The notes below the pieces were generated by a model, which saw nothing but the letters and a program-made list of their open reading frames with translations, did not search any database and had not been told where the DNA came from. Below, piece after piece: positions 19,374-28,572 of a stretch of 64,000 bases of DNA. The first letter of the stretch is position 1. The number at the start of each line of letters is the position of its first letter. The translations under genes were made by a program, and so were the position numbers. The stretch comes from Pseudomonadota bacterium. GTDB lineage: Bacteria; Pseudomonadota; Gammaproteobacteria; Pseudomonadales; Pseudohongiellaceae. The stretch lies in contig JAQBSZ010000002.1 of assembly GCA_027623555.1 (NCBI GenBank), forward strand, positions 62,001 through 126,000, written 5' to 3'.

Positions 19374-20997
19374 TCAGGTTGCGCTGCGATCCGGATGACT
19401 GAAGTAGATACTGAAGCAGCTCTTGCCTTCATCAGTTCGACCATAGACCAATTGCGACTGGTTAGCTTCGCACAGTTCCTTGGAGATATAAAGTCCCAGA
19501 CCGGTGCCGGTAGATTCGGTAGTGTGAAACGGTTCAAACAATTGCGCTTCAGCTTCTTCGGAGATTCCTTTCCCATCGTCAACTATATGAATATAGGGCT
19601 GAATATCGCCATCTCTGCCATCGATTCCAGCATCGACGGTCAGTGTCGCAGCGCCAGTTTCCTTTGCGCTGTAACGCAGGCCGTTTTTCAAACAGGTTGT
19701 TCATCACTTGTTCCAGTTGGCTGGCTATGACATTGACCTCTACATCCTCTGGTTCAATATGCAGAGTAATTCGATCGCACTCATCGTGAGTCGCTTGGTA
19801 GTTTTGAATAAATAGCTCCAGCCAGCCTTTCAACAAAACTTTGGATGCAGCAGTTTCATCTTGACGAGACGCGTCCAGCACATCTTCGATAATCATATTT
19901 ACCCGATTACAGTGATCGAGAATAATTTCAATCATGCGTTTGTCAGCTTCGCTCATGTTATCTGACTCTCTCAGGAGCTGACTGGCGTGGCTGATAGCGC
20001 CAAGCGGGTTTCTGATTTCGTGCGCGATACTGGCGGTCAACCTTCCCAGGGAAGCCAGTTTCATCTGCCGAACGCGCTGCACGATCTGCCTGTTGTCTTC
20101 GAGGAAGATGAGTACATCCGAATCAGCATCGGGATTTAGAAAGGCAAAATTCATTTGTACTTGTTTATTGGAATTGGGAATTACGATGGGTTGCGGTTGA
20201 CGTTTGGGATTGATTTTCCACAAAGACAATTGTTCTTTGAGCGCTTCCGGCAATATCAATTCAAAATCTTCTGTGGTCTCGGCATCCGCAAGGACGGGTG
20301 CCAGCGTCGAACGTGCGGCGCTGTTCATGCTGACAATTCGGTGATCGGGGCTGACCACAACCACACCGGTACGCATGCGCTGGATAATCTCATTGTTAAG
20401 TTTTTCCAGATCGGTGATATCACTGGCTTGTTTATCGGCGAGCAGGGCGGCCTTGTAGATTCGATCAGTCAGTGTCTGAATGTAGAGAGAAGTCGCAAAC
20501 AGAATCGTGCCCAGAATACCCGTCTGGATGAATTGATTCGGTGGATTCTCTAGAGACAGTGCCAGGTAGAGTTCGCTGTAGATAATGGCCAGCGCGGCAA
20601 CGGCGGCCAGAAAAGTGCTGATTCGGCCACGAATCAGGATGCTTCCAGAGGCGATAGTTACGATCAGCAACAGGCCGAGCCCGCTGGCAATTCCTCCGGA
20701 ACTGAAAATCATCAGGGTGATGCTGAGAATATCGACAATCAGCGTGCCGGTCAGGATGTGTGGAATCTGCAGAAATCCACGCCCAGTCGGAGCGAAGAAG
20801 GCGATACCTACCCCGAATATGGCATAGACGGTACAGACCTGAACAAACAGGATGGGGTCGAGACCTCCGAGCTGTACGGCATCTGGATTGGTTATATAAG
20901 TTATCAACAACACCAGAGGCAGAACGATGCGGTAAATGTTGTAGACAACAGAAACGTTGTAAATCTGACCGGAATATTGTGCGGTTATCTCAGCCAT
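19374..20997 (-). CDS. pilS: PilS-like sensor histidine kinase, interrupted by a 1-nt frameshift
   Basis: Upstream part 19579..20997 carries TM helices, PAS and SIAHEIRNPLGAISHASQLL; it runs out of frame after EQVMNNLFEK. The remaining ATPase domain (NGLRYSAKETGAATL...HIVDDGKGISEEAEAQLFEPFHTTESTGTGLGLYISKEL) continues in another frame at 19374..19691. Removing one base of the T5 run at 19684-19688 joins ...NNLFE-NGLRYSAKE... Confidence 0.85.
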
Positions 20998-21095
20998 GGT
21001 CTTTTTTCTGGTTTCAGCGATAGGGAATTGCTAATACGTTATCGTACAATAGAGCCGCTTTTATAGGCAGATGCAACAGTAATCTGACAGGAAAC

Positions 21096-21465
21096 AGGAT
21101 AACAGCTCCGAGGGCGTACTGGCGCACAGATTTAAAGTGGTAGTAACAGGCAGGAGCAACGGCTTCAACTACGCTATGACATGATTAGGATAGCAGTTAA
21201 GAGGGCGTGTACTGGCGCATAGGATTAATGTAGTAGTAACAGGCAGGAGCAACGGCTTCAGCTACGCTATGACATGATTAGGATAGCAGTTAAGAGGGCG
21301 TGTAATGGCGCATAGGATTAATGTGGTAGTAACAGACAGGAGCAACTGTGACAACTACTCTATGACATGATTAGGATAGCAGTTAAGAGGGCGTGTAATG
21401 GCGCATAGGATTAATGTGGTAGTAACAGACAGGAGCAACTGTGACAACTACTCTATGACATGGTT
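21096..21465 (+). repeat. Four tandem ~93-bp imperfect repeats (91, 93, 93, 93 bp) derived from or related to the nadE translation start
   Basis: Units start with aggata at 21096, 21187, 21280 and 21373; a fifth partial unit (21466 onward) merges into the nadE RBS/start. Units 3 and 4 differ at one base. Confidence 0.97.
21305..21370 (+). CDS. Putative mini-ORF MAHRINVVVTDRSNCDNYSMT in the nadE leader repeat (unit 3)
   Basis: ATG at 21305, TGA at 21368-21370, SD-like gagggcg upstream; same arrangement as nadE itself. Confidence 0.45.
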   Translation: MAHRINVVVTDRSNCDNYSMT

Positions 21466-21472
21466 AGGATAA
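21398..21472 (+). CDS. Putative mini-ORF MAHRINVVVTDRSNCDNYSMTWLG in the nadE leader repeat (unit 4)
   Basis: ATG at 21398; the unit-end TGA has become TGG so it runs to TAA at 21470-21472, just upstream of nadE ATG at 21489. Confidence 0.45.
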   Translation: MAHRINVVVTDRSNCDNYSMTWLG

Positions 21473-21488
21473 CAGCTGTGAGGGTGTA

Positions 21489-23138
21489 ATGGCGCATAGA
21501 TTGAAGGTAGTACTGGCGCAATTGAATTTGTTGGTTGGTGATATTGACGGCAATACAGACCGGGTAATCGCCGCTGCCAGGCAGGCAAGCGCTGAATTTT
21601 CAGCCGATTTGATCGCCTTTCCAGAGTTGGCGCTGACAGGCTACCCACCTGAAGATTTGTTGCTGCGTCCAAGTCTGCAGATTCGTGTCGAGAAAGCGCT
21701 CGAAAAAATTCTGCAGGCCAACCTGTCTATCGTTATGGTGGTTGGCTATCCGCAGCAGATTGACGGAAGACTTTATAATGCCTTGGCTATTATCAAGGGA
21801 CTCGAGTGTCTGGCGACCTATCACAAGCAATACCTGCCAAACTATCAGGTGTTCGATGAGCGGCGCTATTTCGAACCAGGAAGCTCACCCTGTGTACTGG
21901 ACATTGCAGGTGCCAGAATTGGCTTCACGATCTGTGAAGACATGTGGCAATCCGATCCCATTGTGCAGGCCAGGGACGCGGGCGCTAAATTACTCATCAA
22001 CATCAACGCCTCTCCTTTTCATATAAACAAGCTGGAAGAACGCAAACAGCTCTTGCAGCAGCGCGCCGCTCAGGGCGAGTTTCCCATCCTCTACGTCAAT
22101 CTTGTCGGAGGTCAGGATGAGTTGGTCTTTGATGGTGGGTCGATGGCAGTAACGGCGAGTGGGAAATGCCATTTCCTCGCACCGAGTTACGTGGAGGGAA
22201 TGTACCCGCTCGAGATTGAAGTTGCCGATGATGACAGCTGTACCGTTCCGGAGCAAGATCTCGCGCCTGAGCTTTCGATGGAGGCGCAAGTGTATAAGGC
22301 GCTGGAACTCGGTGTCAGAGACTATGTGAACAAAAATAAATTCAAGGGAATCGTTCTCGGTCTCTCTGGTGGCATTGATTCAGCACTAACACTAGCTATT
22401 GCTGTGGATGCTCTGGGCAAGGACCGGGTGCACGCAGTGATGATGCCGTTCGAATACACCTCGAAATTGAGTATTGAGTCGGCAGCGCAACAAGCCAATC
22501 ACCTGGGGGTAAATTATCAGGTAATCGCCATTAACGAGATTTATGCGGCAATCATGGAGGCACTGGGCGACGAGTTTGCCGGTACTGAGATTGATGTCAG
22601 TGAACAGAACATCCAGGCACGTGCGCGTGGAGTATTGCTGATGGCGATTTCCAATAAAAAGGGAGTCATGGTACTTACTACAGGTAACAAGAGCGAAATT
22701 GCGGTAGGTTATTCAACGCTCTATGGTGATATGGCTGGTGGCTTTGATCCTCTTAAGGATGTCTCAAAAACCCTGGTCTACAAGCTTGCCAACTATCGAA
22801 ATACTGACCACGCAGCGGAGGCCCAGGAAGTAATACCTCGCCAGGTTATCGATCGACCGCCTACGGCCGAACTGGCACCTGGTCAAGTTGACCAGGACAG
22901 TCTGCCGCCCTACGGCGTTCTGGACAAGATTCTCGAGCTGTACATTGAACGCGATTACAGTGCTGATGCAATCGTGGCTGAGGGGTTTGCTGGCGAAGTT
23001 GTACGCAGGGTGTTGTCCCTGGTGGATCTGAACGAATACAAACGGCGTCAGAGTCCGGTAGGTGTGCGCCTGACCAGGCGTGGCTTCGGGCGCGACCGCC
23101 GCTACCCGATCACCAATGCCTGGCCTATCGGCGAGTAG
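21489..23138 (+). CDS. nadE: Glutamine-dependent NAD+ synthetase
   Basis: N-terminal nitrilase-type glutaminase (FPELALTGYPPEDLL, FTICEDMW) and synthetase domain (GLSGGIDSALTLAIAVDALG; TTGNKSEIAVGYSTLYGDMAGGF). Confidence 0.96.
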   Translation: MAHRLKVVLAQLNLLVGDIDGNTDRVIAAARQASAEFSADLIAFPELALTGYPPEDLLLRPSLQIRVEKALEKILQANLSIVMVVGYPQQIDGRLYNALAIIKGLECLATYHKQYLPNYQVFDERRYFEPGSSPCVLDIAGARIGFTICEDMWQSDPIVQARDAGAKLLININASPFHINKLEERKQLLQQRAAQGEFPILYVNLVGGQDELVFDGGSMAVTASGKCHFLAPSYVEGMYPLEIEVADDDSCTVPEQDLAPELSMEAQVYKALELGVRDYVNKNKFKGIVLGLSGGIDSALTLAIAVDALGKDRVHAVMMPFEYTSKLSIESAAQQANHLGVNYQVIAINEIYAAIMEALGDEFAGTEIDVSEQNIQARARGVLLMAISNKKGVMVLTTGNKSEIAVGYSTLYGDMAGGFDPLKDVSKTLVYKLANYRNTDHAAEAQEVIPRQVIDRPPTAELAPGQVDQDSLPPYGVLDKILELYIERDYSADAIVAEGFAGEVVRRVLSLVDLNEYKRRQSPVGVRLTRRGFGRDRRYPITNAWPIGE

Positions 23139-23189
23139 GTGAACAGCTAAATAGGTGAAGCAGGACTGGAATAGCTTCCAGCGCAGCGC

Positions 23190-23765
23190 CTAGCCCGGCG
23201 GGGGGCGTTGCGGCCGACGCTGGGTTGGCGTTGGTCTGTTCAGCGGCCTGACAGGATTATTCTGTCGCAAAATTTCCTGAACCCGACGCTGTGAGTCGTG
23301 AATATTTTCAGCCGCCTCACGTTGCAAGCGCTGTTCATTCTGCAATTGTTGTGACTGCTCTTCGAAGCGTTCTCGAAGTGCGCGGCGCTGCTGCGGTGTC
23401 AGATTCTGAAATCGCTGCTGAATATTGCGCAGACGCCTCTGCTGATCACCGCTAAGGCCATTAAACTGCTGAAAGCGCTGGTTGATAATCTGCTGCTGTT
23501 GTGGGGAAAGATTCTGAAAGCGTTGCTGCTGGTCTTGTGCCTGGGTTCTTTCTTGCGGGCGCATTCTTTCCCATCGATTGGCCCCCCGGCGCAAGCGTTG
23601 CTGTCGTTCCGCCGGTAATGCGTCCCATTGCGACTCCAATTGTTGGAGTATTTGACGTTCTTCATAGGACAAATCAGTCCATGGAATTTTGTCCTGTGCA
23701 AAAGCAGCCGCGCTGAGTGTGAGTAGCAGGGCGAGAATACTGGCTTGAATTCTTAATGATCGCAT
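23190..23765 (-). CDS. DUF3106-like Gln/Arg-rich periplasmic protein
   Basis: Signal peptide; repeated LSPQQQQIINQRFQQFNGLSGDQQRRLRNIQQRFQNLTPQQRRALRERF. Confidence 0.75.
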   Translation of the reverse strand: MRSLRIQASILALLLTLSAAAFAQDKIPWTDLSYEERQILQQLESQWDALPAERQQRLRRGANRWERMRPQERTQAQDQQQRFQNLSPQQQQIINQRFQQFNGLSGDQQRRLRNIQQRFQNLTPQQRRALRERFEEQSQQLQNEQRLQREAAENIHDSQRRVQEILRQNNPVRPLNRPTPTQRRPQRPPPG

Positions 23766-23786
23766 CGTATTGGTGTCAATTATTGG

Positions 23787-24122
23787 CTAGTTACCATTGT
23801 TATTTCCAGAATTTCCATTCGTCGGGCTGGTGTCTGTCGAATTCGTATCAACGGCTTGTGCCGCATTAAAAAGTGTCGAAAATTCCTCTGCCAGTAAACT
23901 CCCGGGGTCTATCCATTCTCCTTCATCAGTTTCGAAAGATCCCAAAAATTCCAGAAACTCCAGGTCAGGCAACTCGGCATTCTCAGACTCATCCAGGGCC
24001 TGTTCAGCACTATAAGCAGGACTGAGCATGGCCAGCAGCCAGAGTCCAATAAAGCCAATTGTCTGCGAAATTCCACTATGTTGCTCAGAGCGTTTGGCAT
24101 CTTTCCTAGTTTGGCAATCCAT
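23787..24122 (-). CDS. Small acidic membrane/secreted protein of unknown function
   Basis: Start MDCQTRKDAKRSEQ at 24122; one TM/signal segment; ELPDLEFLEFLGSFETDEGEWIDP acidic region and an NGNSGNNNGN tail; overlaps the end of the upstream ORF. Confidence 0.6.
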   Translation of the reverse strand: MDCQTRKDAKRSEQHSGISQTIGFIGLWLLAMLSPAYSAEQALDESENAELPDLEFLEFLGSFETDEGEWIDPGSLLAEEFSTLFNAAQAVDTNSTDTSPTNGNSGNNNGN

Positions 24123-24639
24123 TCTCTTCCAGCCATAAATAGAAATCCAGATTTTCATATAACTCGATATCTTCGGCTGAGGCAATCAAGCTGATTTCCT
24201 CTTCCAGTGACAGCGTTCCTGCCTGCCTGGATGAGACATAAAAGATTGAGACAACAGTCACCATGACGCAGGCGGTTGCCGCCATGTTCGCCATTGCCAG
24301 GTTTGCCCGATACCAGGACTGAACGAAATCCTGCACCTGGCCAAAAAACGCAAGCTTGTCCCGGGAATCTGCTTTTTGTAATCGAGCCATCGCCTGCCGG
24401 CGAATATTGTCCAGTCTGGCTTCGATAGCTGGCGGCAGGGCTGCATGGTCATCCAGTGTATTCAGTACGCTACCTATGAGCGCTTCATTATCGACTGCTT
24501 CTGTTAATCGGGGGGCAGACAATGCTTGCTGACGCATACTATCGAGTCGGTTAGTAATTACTGAATCGACATCGACCAGACTCTCATCAAGACGCATTCG
24601 AATGGCTTTAATAAAGGAATCTTCGTTCAATTTATTCAT
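24106..24639 (-). CDS. DUF3619-like / putative anti-sigma membrane protein
   Basis: 177 aa, soluble N-terminus and one TM near residues 120-140, start codon overlapping the stop of the sigma factor gene (ATGA-type). Confidence 0.6.
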   Translation of the reverse strand: MNKLNEDSFIKAIRMRLDESLVDVDSVITNRLDSMRQQALSAPRLTEAVDNEALIGSVLNTLDDHAALPPAIEARLDNIRRQAMARLQKADSRDKLAFFGQVQDFVQSWYRANLAMANMAATACVMVTVVSIFYVSSRQAGTLSLEEEISLIASAEDIELYENLDFYLWLEENGLPN

Positions 24640-25157
24640 GGCCAGTGTTCACCCAGGGATTCCCGCAAGCTATGAATAGCTCGTGAGTAATGAGTCTTTA
24701 CGCTCCCTTCTGCACAAGACATGGCTGCCGCAGTCTGTCTCACATCCAGACCTTCCCAGGCCCGGAGTAAGAACGCCTGTTGTTGGCGAAGGGGTAATTC
24801 ATTGAGTGCTGCGCTTAATTTTTCCATACTCTCGTCAGATTGCGATTCAGATTCCGGCGTCTGTCCCCGCGGGTCTGGCGCTGTCTGAATCGGGTCTTCA
24901 TTGTCTTCTTCGTTACCGCTCAACCAGCTTCGATGCCGATTGCGAACCTTGTTGCGCCTGAAGTAGTCATTAATACGGCTATTCAGAATTCTATAAAACA
25001 ACGGCGTCCATTCATTTTCCTGGCTATCCGCATATTTCTCAACCAGTTTGAACATCGCATCCTGTACCAGATCCAGCGCATCGTCCGCATTACCAACTGC
25101 AATCTGGGCTATGCGAAAGGCGCGTGACTGCACACTCTGCAAGAATCTATCCAGCAA
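24636..25157 (-). CDS. ECF-type RNA polymerase sigma factor
   Basis: DALDLVQDAMFKLVEKYAD...WTPLFYRILNSRINDYFRRNK...LNELPLRQQQAFLLRAWEGLDVRQTAAAMSCAEGSVKTHYSRAIHSLRESL (sigma-2 and sigma-4 regions). Confidence 0.9.
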   Translation of the reverse strand: MLDRFLQSVQSRAFRIAQIAVGNADDALDLVQDAMFKLVEKYADSQENEWTPLFYRILNSRINDYFRRNKVRNRHRSWLSGNEEDNEDPIQTAPDPRGQTPESESQSDESMEKLSAALNELPLRQQQAFLLRAWEGLDVRQTAAAMSCAEGSVKTHYSRAIHSLRESLGEHWP

Positions 25158-25385
25158 TACTGAGTTTTCCAGAATTGAGTCCCCGATATGAATAAGAAAT
25201 TGAAACTTGCCTTAGCGCGCTGAAATTAGCGGCAATCAAGCAATATATCGGCTACTCATACTCCAAAATTACTCTTTCTCACCAATACAAACGCACCCGC
25301 GTTTACTTGGTTGACAGAAATTTTCGAGAAATGTGAAATAGCTCGGGTATTTATATAACTATTTATAAATCAATAGGATGGACTA

Positions 25386-26372
25386 CTAAAATATACCCAG
25401 GGTAAGGATACTTAACCAGGATCGGCCGCTATCTTCCTCTGCTGCAGTCTGGGCATTGATGATTTCCTGGCTTCCCGAGGTGCGTGGACGTTGGGTTGGG
25501 GCCAGGGGAGGGTCGATCGCATTGTCACCAAGCAGGCCGAAGGTGACGGTATAGAGCAGTGAGGGATTGGTAATTTCAGTGCGGATAATGAAGTCTCCGC
25601 TGTTGTTGAGCGATGCATGCTCAGGATAGTTCTCTCTTAACAGGGACAGTGAGGTATCTGCCAACTCATTCAGACCCAGTCTCAGGTAAGCCTCGACCAT
25701 GATTGCCACTCCATCGGCAACCGCGGGTGTGCCCTGAAAATTCTCCACGACATACTGCCCTCTGCGCTGTGCCGCAATGTAGGCACGCCGTTCCAGGTAG
25801 TAATTGGCAACGTGAATTTCGTAGGCGGCCAGGTTATTGCGAAGAAACACCATTCTCGACCGCGCATCTGCAGAGTAGGGACTATCAGGAAATAGTGCTA
25901 ATAGTTGTGAGAAATCATTGAACGATTCCTGGGCACGACCCGGATCGCGCTTGGTTTGATCAATCGGTACGAACCGATTAAAGATTCCACCGCCATCTTC
26001 GAATGAAGACAAGCCCTTCATGTAATAGGCATAGTCGATATTCTCATCTTCAGGATGCAGGCGAATAAATCTGTCTGCCGCGGCGCGCGCTGCTTCCATA
26101 TCGCCATTGCGATAGTAGGCATAGACTATCTCGATCTGCGCCTGGGCCGCGAAACGACCGAACGGAAATCGGGATTCCAGTGCCTGGTAAGTGGTTACCG
26201 CGCCCCTGAAATTCTGGCCATTAAGCTGATCCAGGGCGCGTTGATAGAATTGCTCTTCGGTGGACAAGCCAGAAAACTCGTCTTCATCTTCATCCCCGCC
26301 AAACAGGCTACAGCCCCCCAGCATGAACAGGAGCGTTAACAGGATTGATAATCTGGCAATATTGAATTTCAC
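25386..26372 (-). CDS. bamD: Outer membrane protein assembly factor BamD
   Basis: GTG start [26 protein letters not shown] (lipobox) at 26372; [53 protein letters not shown] TPRs. Confidence 0.92.
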   Translation of the reverse strand: MKFNIARLSILLTLLFMLGGCSLFGGDEDEDEFSGLSTEEQFYQRALDQLNGQNFRGAVTTYQALESRFPFGRFAAQAQIEIVYAYYRNGDMEAARAAADRFIRLHPEDENIDYAYYMKGLSSFEDGGGIFNRFVPIDQTKRDPGRAQESFNDFSQLLALFPDSPYSADARSRMVFLRNNLAAYEIHVANYYLERRAYIAAQRRGQYVVENFQGTPAVADGVAIMVEAYLRLGLNELADTSLSLLRENYPEHASLNNSGDFIIRTEITNPSLLYTVTFGLLGDNAIDPPLAPTQRPRTSGSQEIINAQTAAEEDSGRSWLSILTLGIF

Positions 26373-26608
26373 TCTTCTTACTTCTCTTCTGTGTTTCCAC
26401 ACCAGGACCGGTAGGCTGGCAATACTGGAATGCATTCTGCGCTCGGTTCTCTTGCGCCTTTTGTGGGCACCTGCGCCAAAAACCGCTATTTAACCACAGA
26501 GACCCATGCAAACCCATACCCGGATTGCGTTTGACCGGTGGGGCTAATCCAGTGAATTCGCAAGTGTCGGCGGTGTGGCTTTAATCAGGATTCAAGTATC
26601 ATGCGCCC

Positions 26609-27571
26609 ATGTCCACCCAGATCTCACTGAAGGCAGCCGTGCCCGAACAACTCGCTGGTAATCGATTAGACCAGATTGCGGCAAAATTGTTTCCCGATTA
26701 CTCGCGCGCCAAGTTGCAGGACTGGATTAAAGCCGGCAGCCTGTTGGTGAATGAAAAGCAGCTCAGACCACGGGATCGTCTGCAAACCGGAGATATGCTG
26801 GTTGTTGAAACGGAGTTGGCCTATTCCGAAGAATGGCAGCCCGAGGCGATGCCTCTGGATATTGTCTTCGAAGATGAACATTTATTGGTCATCAACAAGC
26901 CGCTCAATGTAGTCGTACATCCCGCGGCCGGTAATAGAGAGCATACACTGCTAAATGGCTTGCTCCATTACTGCCCCGATCTGGCGGAATTACCCAGAGC
27001 CGGGATCGTGCACCGGCTCGACAAGGATACAACCGGATTAATGGTGGTAGCCAAGAGCCTGGAGAGCCACACCGATCTGGGGAGGCAACTCCAGGCCCGC
27101 GAGGTAGTGCGTGAATATGAGGCAATAGTGCAGGGTTTCTTGACCGGGGGTGGCACTATAGATGCGCCGTTGGGCAGGCATCCGGTCAGCCGCAAGAAAC
27201 GCGCGGTGGTTCAGTCGGGCCAGCAAGCCGTCACCCATTACCGAGTGATTACCCGGTTTCGTTCCCACACCCATGTGCGGGTAAAACTGGAAACGGGAAG
27301 AACGCATCAAATCCGTGTGCATATGGCACACATCAAGCACCCGATAATCGGTGACCCTGTCTATGGAGGGCGGCTCCAGTTGCCCGCCGCCTGTTCAGAA
27401 GAATTGGCCGAAAGTCTGAAAAATTTTAGACGCCAGGCACTGCATGCCTGTCGATTGCAATTGAGTCATCCGCTGCTGCACACACCCCTGGCCTGGGAAA
27501 GTGTGCGACCTGAAGACATGGAGCAGTTGCTGAAATCTCTATCTGCTGACCAGCATCTGGCAAGGGCATAA
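26609..27571 (+). CDS. rluD: 23S rRNA pseudouridine synthase RluD
   Basis: S4 domain and catalytic GIVHRLDKDTTGLMVVAKS; GRTHQIRVHMAHIKHPIIGDPVYGG. Confidence 0.94.
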   Translation: MSTQISLKAAVPEQLAGNRLDQIAAKLFPDYSRAKLQDWIKAGSLLVNEKQLRPRDRLQTGDMLVVETELAYSEEWQPEAMPLDIVFEDEHLLVINKPLNVVVHPAAGNREHTLLNGLLHYCPDLAELPRAGIVHRLDKDTTGLMVVAKSLESHTDLGRQLQAREVVREYEAIVQGFLTGGGTIDAPLGRHPVSRKKRAVVQSGQQAVTHYRVITRFRSHTHVRVKLETGRTHQIRVHMAHIKHPIIGDPVYGGRLQLPAACSEELAESLKNFRRQALHACRLQLSHPLLHTPLAWESVRPEDMEQLLKSLSADQHLARA

Positions 27572-27573
27572 GT

Positions 27574-28335
27574 ATGCAAACCCCTGAACTGATTCGTCCT
27601 GACTGGGACGTACCGGATTGCATCGAGGCATGGGTCACGACGAGAACGGGGGGTTGCAGCAATCCACCCTATGCAAGTTTCAACATGGCGACTCATGTCG
27701 GTGATTCTTCTGAGTCGCTGCGAAGCAACCGGCTGCAATTGCAGGCCATATTGCCCACTGCACTGCGCTTCCAATGGCTGCGCCAGGTTCATGGGACAGA
27801 CGTTGTGCAAATTCAATGCCCTGAAGAGCAAATTACCGCAGACGGGCTGATTACACGAGTTCCAGGAATTGCTTGCTGTGTGTTAACAGCGGATTGCCTG
27901 CCTGTGTTCCTTGCAAACAAGCAGGGAGACGAGATTGCGATCGCACACGCTGGTTGGCGAGGCATGTTAGCTGGAATTCTGGAGAAGACGATAATGCAAA
28001 TGTCCAGCTCACCCGATGCGTTGGTGGCCTGGTTAGGTCCAGCAATTGGATCCTGTCATTTTGAAGTGGGTGAAGAAGTTAGAGAGCAGTTTCTGAACGC
28101 GCATGGCTCGCTGGATAAGCTATCGAGTTGTTTTGTGCAAACAGAAAATCCTGGCAAGTACCTGGCAGATCTTTATGCAATTGCCAGATGCAAACTGAAT
28201 CACCTGGGGGTCGCGGCCGTTTCCGGTGGTGACTTTTGTACTCACTGTGATCAGGACAGGTTTTTCTCCTATCGCCGCGACGGTACTACGGGTCGCATGG
28301 CGAGCCTGATATATATAGCCGCGCCAATCCAGTAA
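27574..28335 (+). CDS. pgeF: Peptidoglycan editing factor / purine nucleoside phosphorylase (YfiH/PgeF family)
   Basis: WLRQVHGTDVVQI; CCVLTADCLPVFLANKQGDEIAIAHAGWRGMLAGI; WLGPAIGSCHFEVGEEV. Confidence 0.93.
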   Translation: MQTPELIRPDWDVPDCIEAWVTTRTGGCSNPPYASFNMATHVGDSSESLRSNRLQLQAILPTALRFQWLRQVHGTDVVQIQCPEEQITADGLITRVPGIACCVLTADCLPVFLANKQGDEIAIAHAGWRGMLAGILEKTIMQMSSSPDALVAWLGPAIGSCHFEVGEEVREQFLNAHGSLDKLSSCFVQTENPGKYLADLYAIARCKLNHLGVAAVSGGDFCTHCDQDRFFSYRRDGTTGRMASLIYIAAPIQ

Positions 28336-28471
28336 ATCGAGCGTTGGCTAGCTAAAACGGATAATGCAGCCGATTGCTGGTCCTTTCAGCGCTGCCATCT
28401 TCCCTTGCATGCCCTGCCAAACAGCAACTTTCAGCGCATTCTTGATCAAAATCAAGGATCGCAATGCTTGT

Positions 28472-28499
28472 ATTGAAAAAGCCACCCGTCGACCCAATA
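28472..28499 (+). promoter_or_regulatory. Candidate sigma-32 (heat-shock) promoter of clpB
   Basis: attgaaa - 14 nt - cccaata, resembling CTTGAAA-N(11-16)-CCCCATnT; about 74 nt upstream of the likely clpB start. Confidence 0.35.
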
Positions 28500-28572
28500 A
28501 AGAGCCTCAGAAACCAGCAAACATGAAGCTCAGCGGGTGGGTATCCGCCGGTTGTTTCAACATGGACACATT

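Noticed and set aside
21096-21465. CRISPR array interpretation of the nadE upstream repeats
   Set aside because: Units are contiguous ~93-bp repeats with no unique spacers between short repeats and no cas genes nearby.
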